DNA from: Archangium gephyra
Lineage (GTDB): Bacteria > Myxococcota > Myxococcia > Myxococcales > Myxococcaceae
Length of the DNA stretch: 64,000 nt
NCBI RefSeq assembly: GCF_001027285.1
Contig: NZ_CP011509.1
Location: 3,542,501-3,606,500, forward strand
Direction of reading: 5' to 3'
Under the pieces are notes generated by a model. The model was given only the letters and a program-made list of their open reading frames with translations. It did no database searches and was not told the origin of the DNA. Of the stretch, positions 37,671 through 46,727 are shown piece by piece (within the stretch, counting starts at the first letter, position 1; the number at the start of each line of letters is the position of its first letter). Position numbers and translations under genes: made by a program.

Positions 37671-39098
37671 TCAGGGGAGGGTGTAGAGCTCCATCCGTGC
37701 GAACGGGTCCCCCAGGTCGCCCGAGATCAGCACCTGCCCCGAAGGCAGCACGCTCGCGGTGTGGGACGTATGCGTCTCGTGCATGGCCGCGGTGGACGTC
37801 CACGTGTTGGTGCTGGGGTCGTACACATCGGCACTGGAGAGGGCCGAGTACCTCCGGACTCCGCCGGTGACGAGGACCAGACCAGAAGGCAAGACGCTGG
37901 CGGTATGCCTGCTTCGGGACTCGCTCATCTCCTTCAGGAGCGTCCACGTGCCAGTGTCCGGGTCGTAGAGCTCCGCGGAGCGGTGATCCGTATCCAGGTA
38001 CAGCCCACCCGTGACCAGGACCTTGCCGGAGGGCAGGAGGTTGGCGGAGTGGAAGCCGCGGGGCACCGTCATGCTGCCCGTCAGCGCCCAGGTGTTGGTC
38101 GCGGGGTCGTAGAGCTCCGCGGTGGAAAGGGTCTGCTCGTAGTAGTTCCCACCGCCCGTGACCAGGACCTTGCCGGAGGGCAACGTCACGGCCGCGACAC
38201 TGTGAGGCGCTCCCCAATGTTGCGCGAGCAGGGTGCCCGCCTCGCTCCAGGTCCCGGTCGCCGGATCGTAGAGCTCCGCGCTCTGGGTGGGGACGTAGTG
38301 ACTGATTCCGCCGAAGACGAGCACCTTGCCGGAGGGGAGCAGGGTGGCGAGGTGGTCCGCGCGAGGCGTGGCCATGCTTCCGGTGGGGCTCCAGGTTCCG
38401 GTGGCCGGGTCATACACTTCCGCGCTCCGGAGATGGATGTCCAGGGTGGGCGTGCCCGTGTTTCCATTGTATCCACCCACGGCCAGCACCTTGCCGGAAG
38501 GCAGCACGGTGAGGCTGAACCTGGAGCGAAGCGTGGTCATGCTTCCGGTGGGAGTCCAGGTGCCCGTGGCCGGGTCATACACTTCCGCGCTCGCGAGCCA
38601 ATCGTTGGCATTCTCGACGTTGTCGCTCCGTCCTCCGGCGGCCAGCACCTTGCCCGAGGGCAGAACCGCCATGCCGAAGCTCTGGCGCGGTGTCGCCGTG
38701 CTCCCGGTCAGCGTCCAGGCGGGGCAGGCGCCCTCGCCAGCGACACTGAAGGTGGTGGACGTCGAGAGACCCGCCGCATTGGTGATGGTGACGGTGATGC
38801 GAGCGGAGGTGCCAGGCGGCAGGCACAAGGGGGCCTTCCATTGGGCACGGCTGCTCGTCTCCGTGTCCTCGACGGTGACAAGGGCGCCGAGGGAGGCCTG
38901 CCAGGAAAAGGAGAGGGGGCCGCCCTCCGGGTCGCTGGCCATGACGTCGAAGGTGACGCGCTGGCCTGGCTTGGACGACATGCTCGACTGCGAGGAATTG
39001 CCCACCGTGGGCGCCTGGGCCGCGGGCTGGGGCGAGGGGCAGCCAGCGAGGAGTGCCAGCAGCAAGGGGAGGAGGGGAAGGGGATGTGATGGGCGCAT
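37671..39098 (-). CDS. Kelch-repeat lipoprotein
   Basis: A 475-aa predicted lipoprotein: MRPSHPLPLLPLLLALLAGC (lipobox LLAGC, Cys20). After a Ser/Gln/Pro linker, residues about 35-125 form an Ig-like sandwich (VTFDVMASDPEGGPLSFSWQ). Kelch repeats from about 128 to 475 each contain a LPSGKVLVTGG core and a SAELYDPATGTW core, so a single six- or seven-bladed propeller is expected. Such proteins are common on myxobacterial surfaces. It is the last minus-strand gene before the SDR at 39227. Confidence 0.85.
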   Translation of the reverse strand: MRPSHPLPLLPLLLALLAGCPSPQPAAQAPTVGNSSQSSMSSKPGQRVTFDVMASDPEGGPLSFSWQASLGALVTVEDTETSSRAQWKAPLCLPPGTSARITVTITNAAGLSTSTTFSVAGEGACPAWTLTGSTATPRQSFGMAVLPSGKVLAAGGRSDNVENANDWLASAEVYDPATGTWTPTGSMTTLRSRFSLTVLPSGKVLAVGGYNGNTGTPTLDIHLRSAEVYDPATGTWSPTGSMATPRADHLATLLPSGKVLVFGGISHYVPTQSAELYDPATGTWSEAGTLLAQHWGAPHSVAAVTLPSGKVLVTGGGNYYEQTLSTAELYDPATNTWALTGSMTVPRGFHSANLLPSGKVLVTGGLYLDTDHRSAELYDPDTGTWTLLKEMSESRSRHTASVLPSGLVLVTGGVRRYSALSSADVYDPSTNTWTSTAAMHETHTSHTASVLPSGQVLISGDLGDPFARMELYTLP

Positions 39099-39226
39099 GC
39101 GCGGAAGATTAGCGGCTGTTGGCCGCACCGGGGACGGGCGGGGGTTATGCTGGCGCTCCCCTCTGGGACGCAGTACGCAAGGGGCGCTGGATGTCCCGCT
39201 CCTCCGGGCGGAAGAAAGGATTCTCT

Positions 39227-40048
39227 GTGAACACGCTGAAGGGGAAGACCCTGTTCATCACCGGCGCGAGCCGCGGCATCGGCCTGGCCATCGCGAAGCG
39301 CGCGGCCCAGGACGGCGCCAACGTCGTCATCGCCGCCAAGACGGCCGAGCCCCACCCGAAGCTGCCCGGCACCATCTACTCGGCCGCCGAGGAGATCGAG
39401 AAGGCCGGCGGCAAGGCGCTGCCCCTGATGGTGGACATCCGTTTCGAGGACCAGCTCCAAGCCGCGGTGAAGCAGACGGTGGAGCGCTTCGGCGGCATCG
39501 ACATCCTCGTGAACAACGCCAGCGCCATCAGCCTGACGGGCACGCTGGAGACGCCGATGAAGAAGTTCGACCTGATGTTCGGCGTCAACGTGCGCGGCAC
39601 CTACGCCACCACCCAGGCCTGTCTGCCCGAGCTGCTCAAGGCGAAGAATCCGCACGTCCTCACCCTCTCGCCGCCGCTCAACATGAAGCCCAAGTGGTTC
39701 GAGAACCACGTGGCCTACACCATGGCCAAGTACGGCATGAGCATGTGCGTGCTCGGCATGGCGGAGGAGTTCCGGGACCGGGGCGTGGCCTTCAACGCGC
39801 TCTGGCCGCGCACCGTCATCGCCACCGCGGCCATCAACATGATCGGCGGCCAGGACATGATGGAGGCCAGCCGCACCCCGGAGATCATGGCCGACGCGGC
39901 CCACGTCATCCTCACCCGCGACAGCCGCTCGAGCACCGGCAACTTCTTCATCGACGAGGATCTGCTCCGTGAGACGGGCGTGAAGGACTTCTCCAAGTAC
40001 CTGGTGAAGCCCGGCACCGAGCCGATGCAGGACTTCTTCCTCGACTGA
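39227..40048 (+). CDS. SDR-family oxidoreductase (HSDL2-like)
   Basis: A 273-aa short-chain dehydrogenase: VNTLKGKTLFITGASRGIGLA with TGASRGIG, NNASA and YTMAK (Tyr-x-x-x-Lys). The LSPPLNMKPKWF and YGMSMCVLGMAEEF segments closely match the hydroxysteroid dehydrogenase-like 2 (HSDL2) group. I chose GTG 39227 (AAAGGA 6 bp upstream), which gives the usual family N-terminus; ATG 39191 is the alternative. The substrate is likely an acyl or steroid-like compound but is not known. Confidence 0.88.
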   Translation: MNTLKGKTLFITGASRGIGLAIAKRAAQDGANVVIAAKTAEPHPKLPGTIYSAAEEIEKAGGKALPLMVDIRFEDQLQAAVKQTVERFGGIDILVNNASAISLTGTLETPMKKFDLMFGVNVRGTYATTQACLPELLKAKNPHVLTLSPPLNMKPKWFENHVAYTMAKYGMSMCVLGMAEEFRDRGVAFNALWPRTVIATAAINMIGGQDMMEASRTPEIMADAAHVILTRDSRSSTGNFFIDEDLLRETGVKDFSKYLVKPGTEPMQDFFLD

Positions 40049-40074
40049 GGCGGATGACGCGTCTCGAACAGCTC

Positions 40075-42207
40075 CTACCGGGCGAGGAGGTCCCTCAACC
40101 AGGGGACCTCGGCCGGGAAGCCTTTCGTGGGCTCCAGCCAGCCCCGCCGTCTCCACTCCTCGTCCGTGAGACGCTCGAAGTCCCGGGTGGTGTGCTCGAA
40201 GTAGGAGGACACGAATCCCTGGTAGGTGCGCGGCCCCTTGCCCAGGTCGAGCGTCACGGTCATCAGCCGTGGGTAGCCCGTGGCGGCATGCAGCACCTTG
40301 CCCACCGGGTTTCCCGCCCCGTCCGTGGGCTGCGTGTGCACGTCCGCGATGATCGGCTCGTGCTCGAGCACATCCTCGCGGGAGTAGAAGAGGTCCGCGT
40401 ACCAGCCGCCCGCTTCCCACACCCGCGTGCAGCCCGCCGTCTTGCCGTCCACGGAGACCGCGTGGTTCATGAAGTCGAGCTCCTCCTCCGTGAGGGCCTT
40501 GCCTTCCCGCTCATGCTCCGTGATGGAACGGAGGCGCGCCGCGACCTCACCGAGACGCTCGAAATAGGCCGTGAGGTGCTGTGCGTCCTCGGCCCGCGGG
40601 AACTCGAGCCGCCCGACGAGCGCCTTGCCTCGCTCCGCCAGGGTCTCGAAGCTCCGGAAGAACTCCGGGTACGGGTCCACGTAGGCATCCGGGAACTCGC
40701 AGACGGCGATCGCGCTGGTGGACTGCTTCGCGTAGAGGAGGTTGTCGTGCCGGAGCTCCGCCCACGAAGCCAGCTGCGTGTTGAGCATCCGGCGCTGCCA
40801 GGGCTCGGAGCGCAGGAGCGCCGGAAGCTTCGTGTCCCGAGCCGCATCCGGTGACAGGCCGCGCAGGGCTCCCAGCCACAGGTGATAGAGGCTGCCCTGC
40901 CACAGCTCGGCTCCGGCCTGCTCGCCGCGGGTGGCCACGGCTTCCAGTGCCTCCCGGTACTGGTAGTCCGTCAGCTCGGGCTCCAGCAGGGGCAGGGCCG
41001 CGGGGTTGCGGAAGCTCGCCCAGGCGACGTCGAGGGGTGAAGGCATCATCCGCTTCTGTGCGAGCTGCCCGTAGCTGACGGCCGAGAGCACCTCGCTGTC
41101 GAAGACGTAGCGCTGCCCGAGCACGAGGAACTCGATGGGCTGCTTCCCGTCCTCGGCTTTCAGGGCCAGCCTGCTGAGGATTCGCTGATTCGCCTCGGGC
41201 TCCAGCGTCTTGACCAGCTCCGCGGCGTCGAGCTTCAGCAGTCCCCTCACGTCTGGGAGGCCTTGCGCGCGGAGGGCCCTTCGCACTCCCGGGAAGGAGA
41301 GGGAGTCCGCGGGGCCCACGAAGGCGCGGGTCGTCTCGTCGAGGTGCGTCCAGGCCTTCTCGGCGCGCCCGGTGAAGAGCTCGTTCAGGAGCACCACCGC
41401 CTCCAGGGCCGACGGGTTGAGCTCATAGGTGCGCGAGGTCTTCCGCCACTCGGCGATCCGGAACTCCGCGCGTCCCAGCCACATCATCGCCTGGAAGTAG
41501 CGGGAGAGCTCGGGGTCCGAGGTGTAGTGCCCGCGCGGCTGGAGCATGGAGAGGTCCATCTTCGCGATGCTCTTCAGGGGCCAGGGAGCCGCGAGCCGCT
41601 CCGCCGCGGGGATGGGCTTCTGAAGCGCCTCGATCTCCTCGGTACTCAGGCCCAGCTCGTACAGCCTCCAGGGCTGCATGCCTTTGTACGCTTCGGCCTG
41701 GAGGGTGGTGAACCAGTGCGCGACGTCCTGGGGGGCCGCGCCAGCGACGGGCGCGACGGGCTGCCCTTTCAGGATGCTCTCGGCGATGGTGAGGAACAGG
41801 TCCACCTCCGCACGGACCTCGGGGCTTCCACCCGTGTGTTGCGCGAGCCCGTGGCGCAGCTCGGTGAGCAGCGTGCCCAGCTCTCCCCTCAGTGCACCGC
41901 GCTCCACGTCCTGAAGGATGTGGTCGTACGAGCTGTGGAAGGCGTACAGGAAGCTGTCCGCGGTGAAGTACAGCGGGTGGTGCGCCTTGAAGAGCCCGGT
42001 GTAGCCCAGGTGGAAGCTGTTGATGTGCGGGTGGGTCGAGATGACCAGCCCCTGGGTGCCCAGCACGGTCTCGGCCTGGGCGCTGAGGACCTTGCCCTCC
42101 AACTTGGGGGTGTTCTCGGGCACGTCGAGGAGGTGCGCGCGCTCACCGGCGCATCCGAGCAGGAGGACGGGGACGAGCAGCACACGGAGCGCAAGGCGTG
42201 GGTTCAT
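40075..42207 (-). CDS. DUF3160 domain-containing lipoprotein
   Basis: A 710-aa lipoprotein: MNPRLALRVLLVPVLLLGC (lipobox LLGC, Cys19). The body is a DUF3160 protein. Its N-terminal landmark is VISTHPHINSFHLGYTGLFKAHHPLYFTAD in three pieces, followed by SFLYAFHSSYDHIL. The C-terminal half has PYPEFFRSFETLAERG and HLTAYFERLG, and near the end SREDVLEHEPIIADVHTQP and PRLMTVTLDLG. DUF3160 is found in various bacteria and has no defined activity. Three in-frame ATGs (42207, 42228, 42237) are available; I chose 42207 because it begins the signal peptide. Confidence 0.85.
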   Translation of the reverse strand: MNPRLALRVLLVPVLLLGCAGERAHLLDVPENTPKLEGKVLSAQAETVLGTQGLVISTHPHINSFHLGYTGLFKAHHPLYFTADSFLYAFHSSYDHILQDVERGALRGELGTLLTELRHGLAQHTGGSPEVRAEVDLFLTIAESILKGQPVAPVAGAAPQDVAHWFTTLQAEAYKGMQPWRLYELGLSTEEIEALQKPIPAAERLAAPWPLKSIAKMDLSMLQPRGHYTSDPELSRYFQAMMWLGRAEFRIAEWRKTSRTYELNPSALEAVVLLNELFTGRAEKAWTHLDETTRAFVGPADSLSFPGVRRALRAQGLPDVRGLLKLDAAELVKTLEPEANQRILSRLALKAEDGKQPIEFLVLGQRYVFDSEVLSAVSYGQLAQKRMMPSPLDVAWASFRNPAALPLLEPELTDYQYREALEAVATRGEQAGAELWQGSLYHLWLGALRGLSPDAARDTKLPALLRSEPWQRRMLNTQLASWAELRHDNLLYAKQSTSAIAVCEFPDAYVDPYPEFFRSFETLAERGKALVGRLEFPRAEDAQHLTAYFERLGEVAARLRSITEHEREGKALTEEELDFMNHAVSVDGKTAGCTRVWEAGGWYADLFYSREDVLEHEPIIADVHTQPTDGAGNPVGKVLHAATGYPRLMTVTLDLGKGPRTYQGFVSSYFEHTTRDFERLTDEEWRRRGWLEPTKGFPAEVPWLRDLLAR

Positions 42208-42233
42208 GGAGGCGTGGACTCTTCGCATGATCG

Positions 42234-42704
42234 TCATTCGGGTATCCAGTAGAGGCTGCGCCGCGTGCGGAGGATCTGCTCCAGGAACTCCGAGAACGAG
42301 CTGGCGATCTGCGTGCGGTATTCCGGGTCGGGCCAGGTCTCGTGGTCTCCATCCATGAGTGGATACCGCCCCTCCAGCTGACGGCTCACGTCGAGAACGA
42401 CATAGTTGCCATCTCGCACGTAGCAGAGGGCGTACATCCAGGCTGGCCCCCACTTGTCGTCGTCTTCTCGCCGAATGGCCACCCGTGCCCGGACGAGCTC
42501 CGAGAGAGGCAGGATCTTGTAGGGTGAGTCCTGTCGTTGAATGAGAGATGCCCCATTGCAGTGTAGGTAGAAGGCGCGCAAGTCGGGGTCCAGCTTCCAT
42601 CCGACCCGGCGCTCGAACTCATCGAGCTCCTCTGGAGTCGCGGGAGGCCGCGGAAAGTGGTCGCGAGAGACCTGTTGGAGCAGGCTGCTCATGGGCGTGC
42701 TCAT
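42234..42704 (-). CDS. SMI1/KNR4-family immunity protein
   Basis: A 156-aa SMI1/KNR4 domain protein: PATPEELDEFERRVGWKLDP and DLRAFYLHCNGA, then SELVRARVAI, and FSEFLEQILRTRRSLYW at the end. The 'eFE...LP/D-x-Y/F-x-x-F/Y-L-x-x-NG' pattern is typical of this superfamily, often the immunity partner of polymorphic nuclease toxins. It begins 2 bp after the upstream toxin-like gene, a tight operon. The partner's C-terminal nuclease-like domain makes immunity its likely role. Confidence 0.88.
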   Translation of the reverse strand: MSTPMSSLLQQVSRDHFPRPPATPEELDEFERRVGWKLDPDLRAFYLHCNGASLIQRQDSPYKILPLSELVRARVAIRREDDDKWGPAWMYALCYVRDGNYVVLDVSRQLEGRYPLMDGDHETWPDPEYRTQIASSFSEFLEQILRTRRSLYWIPE

Positions 42705-42706
42705 CT

Positions 42707-43378
42707 TCAGTTGTCCGTATAGGGCCGGTCGGGTCCGACTGTATTCCAGGGCGCTTGACCCGCGTAGCAGCCGGGGTACTGCCTGCCGTACTCATCGTGT
42801 ACGGCAGGTTGGGCGGGAATGATGTTGTTGGGATCGACCGGGTCGCCGCCGTGCCAGAGATCCCGGATGTGATGGCCCGGCCAGGACATGTCTCCTTCCT
42901 CGGGCCACTCTCCGAACTTCTTGCTCCATTTCTGCCGGAAGGATTCTCGAATGCCGTCCCACTTCTTGCGCTCAACTTCCTTCTTCACCTTGGGCAGTGT
43001 GGGGTAATCGCAGCAGCAGTGATAGATGCCGTAGCGGCTGCCGGCCTCGACGGGTACGGGCAAGAGTACGAGGCTTCCCTCCCAATCGAATTTGAAGTCC
43101 GCCAGCCACATACAGCCCTTGAGCGGAAGACTCTCCCGGGCGCATTCCTTCTGGCAATTGTTCATGAACTCCCGTCTGCATTGCCAGGGACCATAGAAGA
43201 GGGTCGTCTTCATTCTCCCTGCTTGCACGTTCAACCAGGGCAGTTCCTTCCTCACCGCGGGTCTGGCTCCAGGCGATGGGGAAGGACCAGTTCCTTCGGT
43301 TCCGGAACCACCCGTCCCCTGGCTCGTCACACATCCTGTGAGGAGCATCAGCAGTGCGACTGTCCTGGCCTGCATCAT
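42707..43378 (-). CDS. lipoprotein with GHH/HNH-type nuclease-like C-terminus (polymorphic toxin candidate)
   Basis: A 223-aa predicted lipoprotein toxin: MMQARTVALLMLLTGC with lipobox LLTGC (Cys16), a Gly/Ser/Thr linker, a Cys-rich mid-part (CRREFMNNCQKECARE, HCCCDYP), and a C-terminus SWPGHHIRDLWHGGDP followed by NNIIPAQPAVHDEYGRQY. The 'GHH...N...P...H' order resembles GHH/HNH (Endonuclease VII-fold) toxins. The neighbouring SMI1/KNR4 gene would give immunity. Lipoprotein-anchored toxin plus immunity gene is the layout of myxobacterial SitA/SitI pairs delivered by outer-membrane exchange; the match to that system is inferred. ATG 43378 or 43375; AGAGGA upstream. Confidence 0.78.
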   Translation of the reverse strand: MMQARTVALLMLLTGCVTSQGTGGSGTEGTGPSPSPGARPAVRKELPWLNVQAGRMKTTLFYGPWQCRREFMNNCQKECARESLPLKGCMWLADFKFDWEGSLVLLPVPVEAGSRYGIYHCCCDYPTLPKVKKEVERKKWDGIRESFRQKWSKKFGEWPEEGDMSWPGHHIRDLWHGGDPVDPNNIIPAQPAVHDEYGRQYPGCYAGQAPWNTVGPDRPYTDN

Positions 43379-43532
43379 GGGAAGTCCTCTCGAGAGATTG
43401 CTGCTCCGATGGAGTTGCGCCGTGCCCGCCCCTGCACGGCTCCGTACAGCCTCCTGCACAGGGGCACCACCGGGACGTGGGGGGAGGGGGGGCCTGGGCG
43501 GCCCGGCCCGGCTCGTGCAATTCTGTCGGCGG

Positions 43533-44297
43533 ATGGACACGTTGGGACTGATTCACACCGGGACGGCGTTGGCGATGTTGACGCTGGTGCTCCTGGAGCT
43601 GCGCGACCCGCAGTTCCGGGCGGACAGCTTCGCCGCGGGGCCGAGGCGGCGGCGCAACTGGGCCTTCTTCTTCACCAGCTTCATCCCCACCATGCTGGTG
43701 CAGTCCGCCGCCGCGTGGTTCCACACCCACCTGCCCACGCTCATGCGGCCAGGGACGCTGCCCCCCGTGCTGGACTTCGTGGCCTGCATGCTGGTGGCCG
43801 AGCTCGTCAGCTGGACGAGCCACTGGGTGAAGCACCAGCACCCCTTCCTCTGGCGCTTCCACTTCCAGCACCACCGCGAGGAGCACTTCAGCGTCTGGAT
43901 GGTGACGCACACGCACGCGCTGGAGGTGGTGTTGTCGGGCTCGGCGCTGGTCGCGCTGCTGGCCGGCCTGGGCTTCTCCCCGCTGTCCGTGCAGCTCTAC
44001 TTCGCGCTGTACTCGGTGGTGCTGACGTACCACCACTCGGCGCGCGGGTACTCGCTGGGGTGGTTGGACTGGCTCATCATCAGCCCGGCCTACCACCGCC
44101 ACCACCACCGCCGTGTCGGCAAGGGCAACTACGGCGGCACGCTGACGGTGTGGGACGTCGTCTTCGGCACCGTGCGCTGGCCCGAGCCCGAGACGGCCAC
44201 CGCCCCCGTGGGGCTGCCCCCGCAGGCCCGCGAGCCCTTCGGCTACCGCAAGGAGATGCTGTACTTCCTCTCGGGTTGGCGTAGGCAGCGCTCGTGA
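43533..44297 (+). CDS. fatty acid hydroxylase/sterol desaturase superfamily membrane protein
   Basis: A 254-aa membrane enzyme with a di-iron histidine pattern: HWVKHQHP, HFQHHREEH and, in the last part, YHRHHHRR. Hydrophobic helices lie at about residues 5-22, 45-65, 80-95 and 120-150. The family hydroxylates or desaturates sterols, fatty acids or ceramide-like lipids with O2. The gene overlaps the following MMPL transporter by 4 bp (GTGA), so they are translated together, which suggests that the transporter moves the modified lipid or a related one. Confidence 0.85.
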   Translation: MDTLGLIHTGTALAMLTLVLLELRDPQFRADSFAAGPRRRRNWAFFFTSFIPTMLVQSAAAWFHTHLPTLMRPGTLPPVLDFVACMLVAELVSWTSHWVKHQHPFLWRFHFQHHREEHFSVWMVTHTHALEVVLSGSALVALLAGLGFSPLSVQLYFALYSVVLTYHHSARGYSLGWLDWLIISPAYHRHHHRRVGKGNYGGTLTVWDVVFGTVRWPEPETATAPVGLPPQAREPFGYRKEMLYFLSGWRRQRS

Positions 44298-46591
44298 CCT
44301 GGCTTGTCTTCTTCGAGCGCCTGCTGGCGCACCGGGGGCGCCTCGGCCTCGCGCTGCTCGTGCTCTGCGTGCTGGCCGGCCTGGGTGCCTCCCGTGTGCC
44401 GATGGACCCCTCCATCGAGCGGATGCACCCCATCGGGGACACCGCCAAGGCGGACTTCGACCGCTACCGGCGTGCCTTCCCCGGCGAGGACTCGCAGGTG
44501 TTCGTCATCGCCGAGGGCCCCGCTGTCTTCACCCCCGGAGGGCTCGTCTCCCTGGAGAAGCTGGAGGAGGAGCTGCGCGCCCTGCCCCGGGTGCGGCACG
44601 TGGTGGGGCCGGCCTCGGCCCGCACGGCGGAAGGCTTCCTCTTCCCCGAGGACTCCCGGACGGGCGTGGAGGCGCTCCGGGAGGCGCTCGCACGGGCCCG
44701 GAAGAATCCCCTGGCCCGGGTGCTGGTGCACCCCACGCGGGAGCTCTCCGTGGTGCAGGTGTCGCTCGCGTCGGGAGCAGGGGTCGAGCGGATTCTCGCC
44801 GAGCGTGCCTTCTCCCTCCAGGCCGGAGCGCTGCTGGCCCGCCACACGGGGCCGGAGTTGAAGCTGACGCTCTCGGGAGCTCCGGCGGTGCGCGCCACGC
44901 TGGCCCTCATGGTGGAGGAGGACATGGGGCGGCTGCTGCCCCTGGCGCTGCTCGTCATCCTCGGGCTGGTGGCGTTCGCGTACCGGGACGTGTGGTCCGT
45001 GCTGGCCACCGCCGCGACGCTGGTGGTGGCGTGGATGTGGATGGTGGGCGCCATGGGCTGGGTGGGCGTGCCCTTCGGCGTGCTCACCTCGTTCGCGCCC
45101 ATCGTCATCCTCATCGTGTCGCTGACGGACACGGTGCACGTGCTGTCGGACCTGGAGGAGCGCCGCCGCTCGGGGACGCCGTACGCCCAGGCGCTCACCG
45201 AGGCCATGGCCTCCGCGGCCGGGCCCTGTCTGGCCACCGAGCTCGTCATCGCCGCGGGCTTCCTCTCCATGGGCTTCATCGGCCTCACCGCCGTGTGGGA
45301 GTTCGGCCTGGCCACCGCCCTGGGCGTGGTGCTCGCGTGGGCGGCCAACATGCTGGTGCTCCCGTGGGTGCTGACGTTGCGCTCGCGCGCCTCGGCGGCC
45401 CGGGCGCGGCGGGAGCTGCGGGCCTCGCGCACGCGGCCCCTGGACTCGGTGCTGGCGTGGGTGGAGCGGCAGGTGGTGCACCACCCCCGGCGGGTGATGG
45501 GCGTGGCGGCGGTGGTGGCGCTGCTGAGCCTGCTGTCCCTGACGCGGCTGCGGCACGAGTTCCGCGTCTTCGATGACCTGCGCCAGGACTCGACGCTCGC
45601 GGCCGAGCTGACGTACGCGGAGGGGGCGCTCGGCGGGTTGGTGCCGTTGGCCATCTTCCTGGAGCCGGAGGGCACTCGCGCGGGCGCGGCGCTGTCACCC
45701 GAGGCCATGGCCTTCCAGGAGCGGGTGGACGCGTACCTCGCGGCCCTGCCCGAGCATCCGCCAGTGGTGAGCCTGCCCCGGCTGGTGGAGCCGGTGTACG
45801 AGGCGGTCTTCGGGCCGGCGCTGCTCGAGCGGACGGAGGAGACGACGGACAAGGCGGTGACGCGGCTGGCGCGCTACCAGCCGCTGGACACGGTGCTGTC
45901 GGAGGACCGGAGCGCGGCGGGCGTGGTGGCGCTGTTGCCCAACGTGGGGGCGGGGCGGATGCACGAGCTGGTGGAGTCGGCGCGGGCCTTCGTGTCGCGC
46001 GAGGTGCCGGCGGGGTACCGGGCGACGGTGACGGGCAACCTGGCGATGACCGAGCACGTGACGGGGATGCTGACGCGTGGGTTGCTCCAGAGCTTCCTGT
46101 CCGCGCTGGCGGTGAGCTTCGTGGCCTTCTTCCTGGTGCTGCGTAGCGCGAAGCTGGCGCTCATCGGCCTGATTCCCAACGTGCTGCCGGTGGGCGTGTT
46201 GTTCGGCGTGATGGCGCTGCTGGGCATCAGCCTCAAGCCGTCCACCGTCATCATCGCGAGCATGGCGCTGGTCATCGCCGACGACGACACGTTGCAGTAC
46301 CTGGTGCGCTTCAAGCGGCGCTACCTGCGGCTGAAGGCGGACGGCGCGGCCGAGCCCCACAAGCAGGCGGCGCTGGAGTCGCTGGGGGAGTGCGGGCGGG
46401 CGATGTTCGTCACCTCGGCGGCGGTGGCGGGGGGCTTCCTGTTGTTGCAGCTCTCGCGCTTCGAGGGCATCGCCCACCTGGGCCTGCTGACCGGGCTGAC
46501 GCTGTGGGTGGCGGGCCTGGCGGATGCGTTCCTGAGCCCGGTGCTGTTGATGGCCTTGAAGCCGGAGCTGGGCCCGCCCCGCGAGCGCTGA
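44294..46591 (+). CDS. MMPL/RND-family exporter
   Basis: A 765-aa RND-superfamily membrane protein. The first helix (about 16-35) is followed by a large extracytoplasmic domain (about 36-205), then five helices (about 215-365), a second extracytoplasmic domain and five more helices to the C-terminus. The motif ALVIADDDTLQYLVRF in the second half and TDTVHVLSDLEE in the first resemble the acidic helix-4/10 residues used for proton coupling in MMPL/HpnN-type lipid exporters. It starts at GTG 44294, inside the stop of the lipid hydroxylase gene. A lipid or hopanoid-like substrate is inferred from that coupling. Confidence 0.87.
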   Translation: MTWLVFFERLLAHRGRLGLALLVLCVLAGLGASRVPMDPSIERMHPIGDTAKADFDRYRRAFPGEDSQVFVIAEGPAVFTPGGLVSLEKLEEELRALPRVRHVVGPASARTAEGFLFPEDSRTGVEALREALARARKNPLARVLVHPTRELSVVQVSLASGAGVERILAERAFSLQAGALLARHTGPELKLTLSGAPAVRATLALMVEEDMGRLLPLALLVILGLVAFAYRDVWSVLATAATLVVAWMWMVGAMGWVGVPFGVLTSFAPIVILIVSLTDTVHVLSDLEERRRSGTPYAQALTEAMASAAGPCLATELVIAAGFLSMGFIGLTAVWEFGLATALGVVLAWAANMLVLPWVLTLRSRASAARARRELRASRTRPLDSVLAWVERQVVHHPRRVMGVAAVVALLSLLSLTRLRHEFRVFDDLRQDSTLAAELTYAEGALGGLVPLAIFLEPEGTRAGAALSPEAMAFQERVDAYLAALPEHPPVVSLPRLVEPVYEAVFGPALLERTEETTDKAVTRLARYQPLDTVLSEDRSAAGVVALLPNVGAGRMHELVESARAFVSREVPAGYRATVTGNLAMTEHVTGMLTRGLLQSFLSALAVSFVAFFLVLRSAKLALIGLIPNVLPVGVLFGVMALLGISLKPSTVIIASMALVIADDDTLQYLVRFKRRYLRLKADGAAEPHKQAALESLGECGRAMFVTSAAVAGGFLLLQLSRFEGIAHLGLLTGLTLWVAGLADAFLSPVLLMALKPELGPPRER

Positions 46592-46727
46592 GCCGCGGCG
46601 GGGACTCGTGCGAGGAGCGCGATGCCCATCCCGCCGCCTGGACGGCCGGTGGAGCGGCTCGCCGTGCGTGTCACTCGGAACAGGCCTCGCGGGAGGCGTG
46701 GCAGGGCTTCTGCACAGGGCGCGGCGC

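Noticed and set aside
39119-39226. Upstream starts (ATG 39119 and 39191) for the HSDL2-like SDR
   Set aside because: They add a Gly/Arg-rich extension not typical of the family; GTG 39227 has AAAGGA upstream and gives the standard N-terminus.
42732-42742. Second copy of the 47222 palindrome half-site (GGTCCGACTGT)
   Set aside because: Only 11 bases match, with no inverted partner, and it lies inside the coding sequence of the toxin candidate, so it is probably chance.
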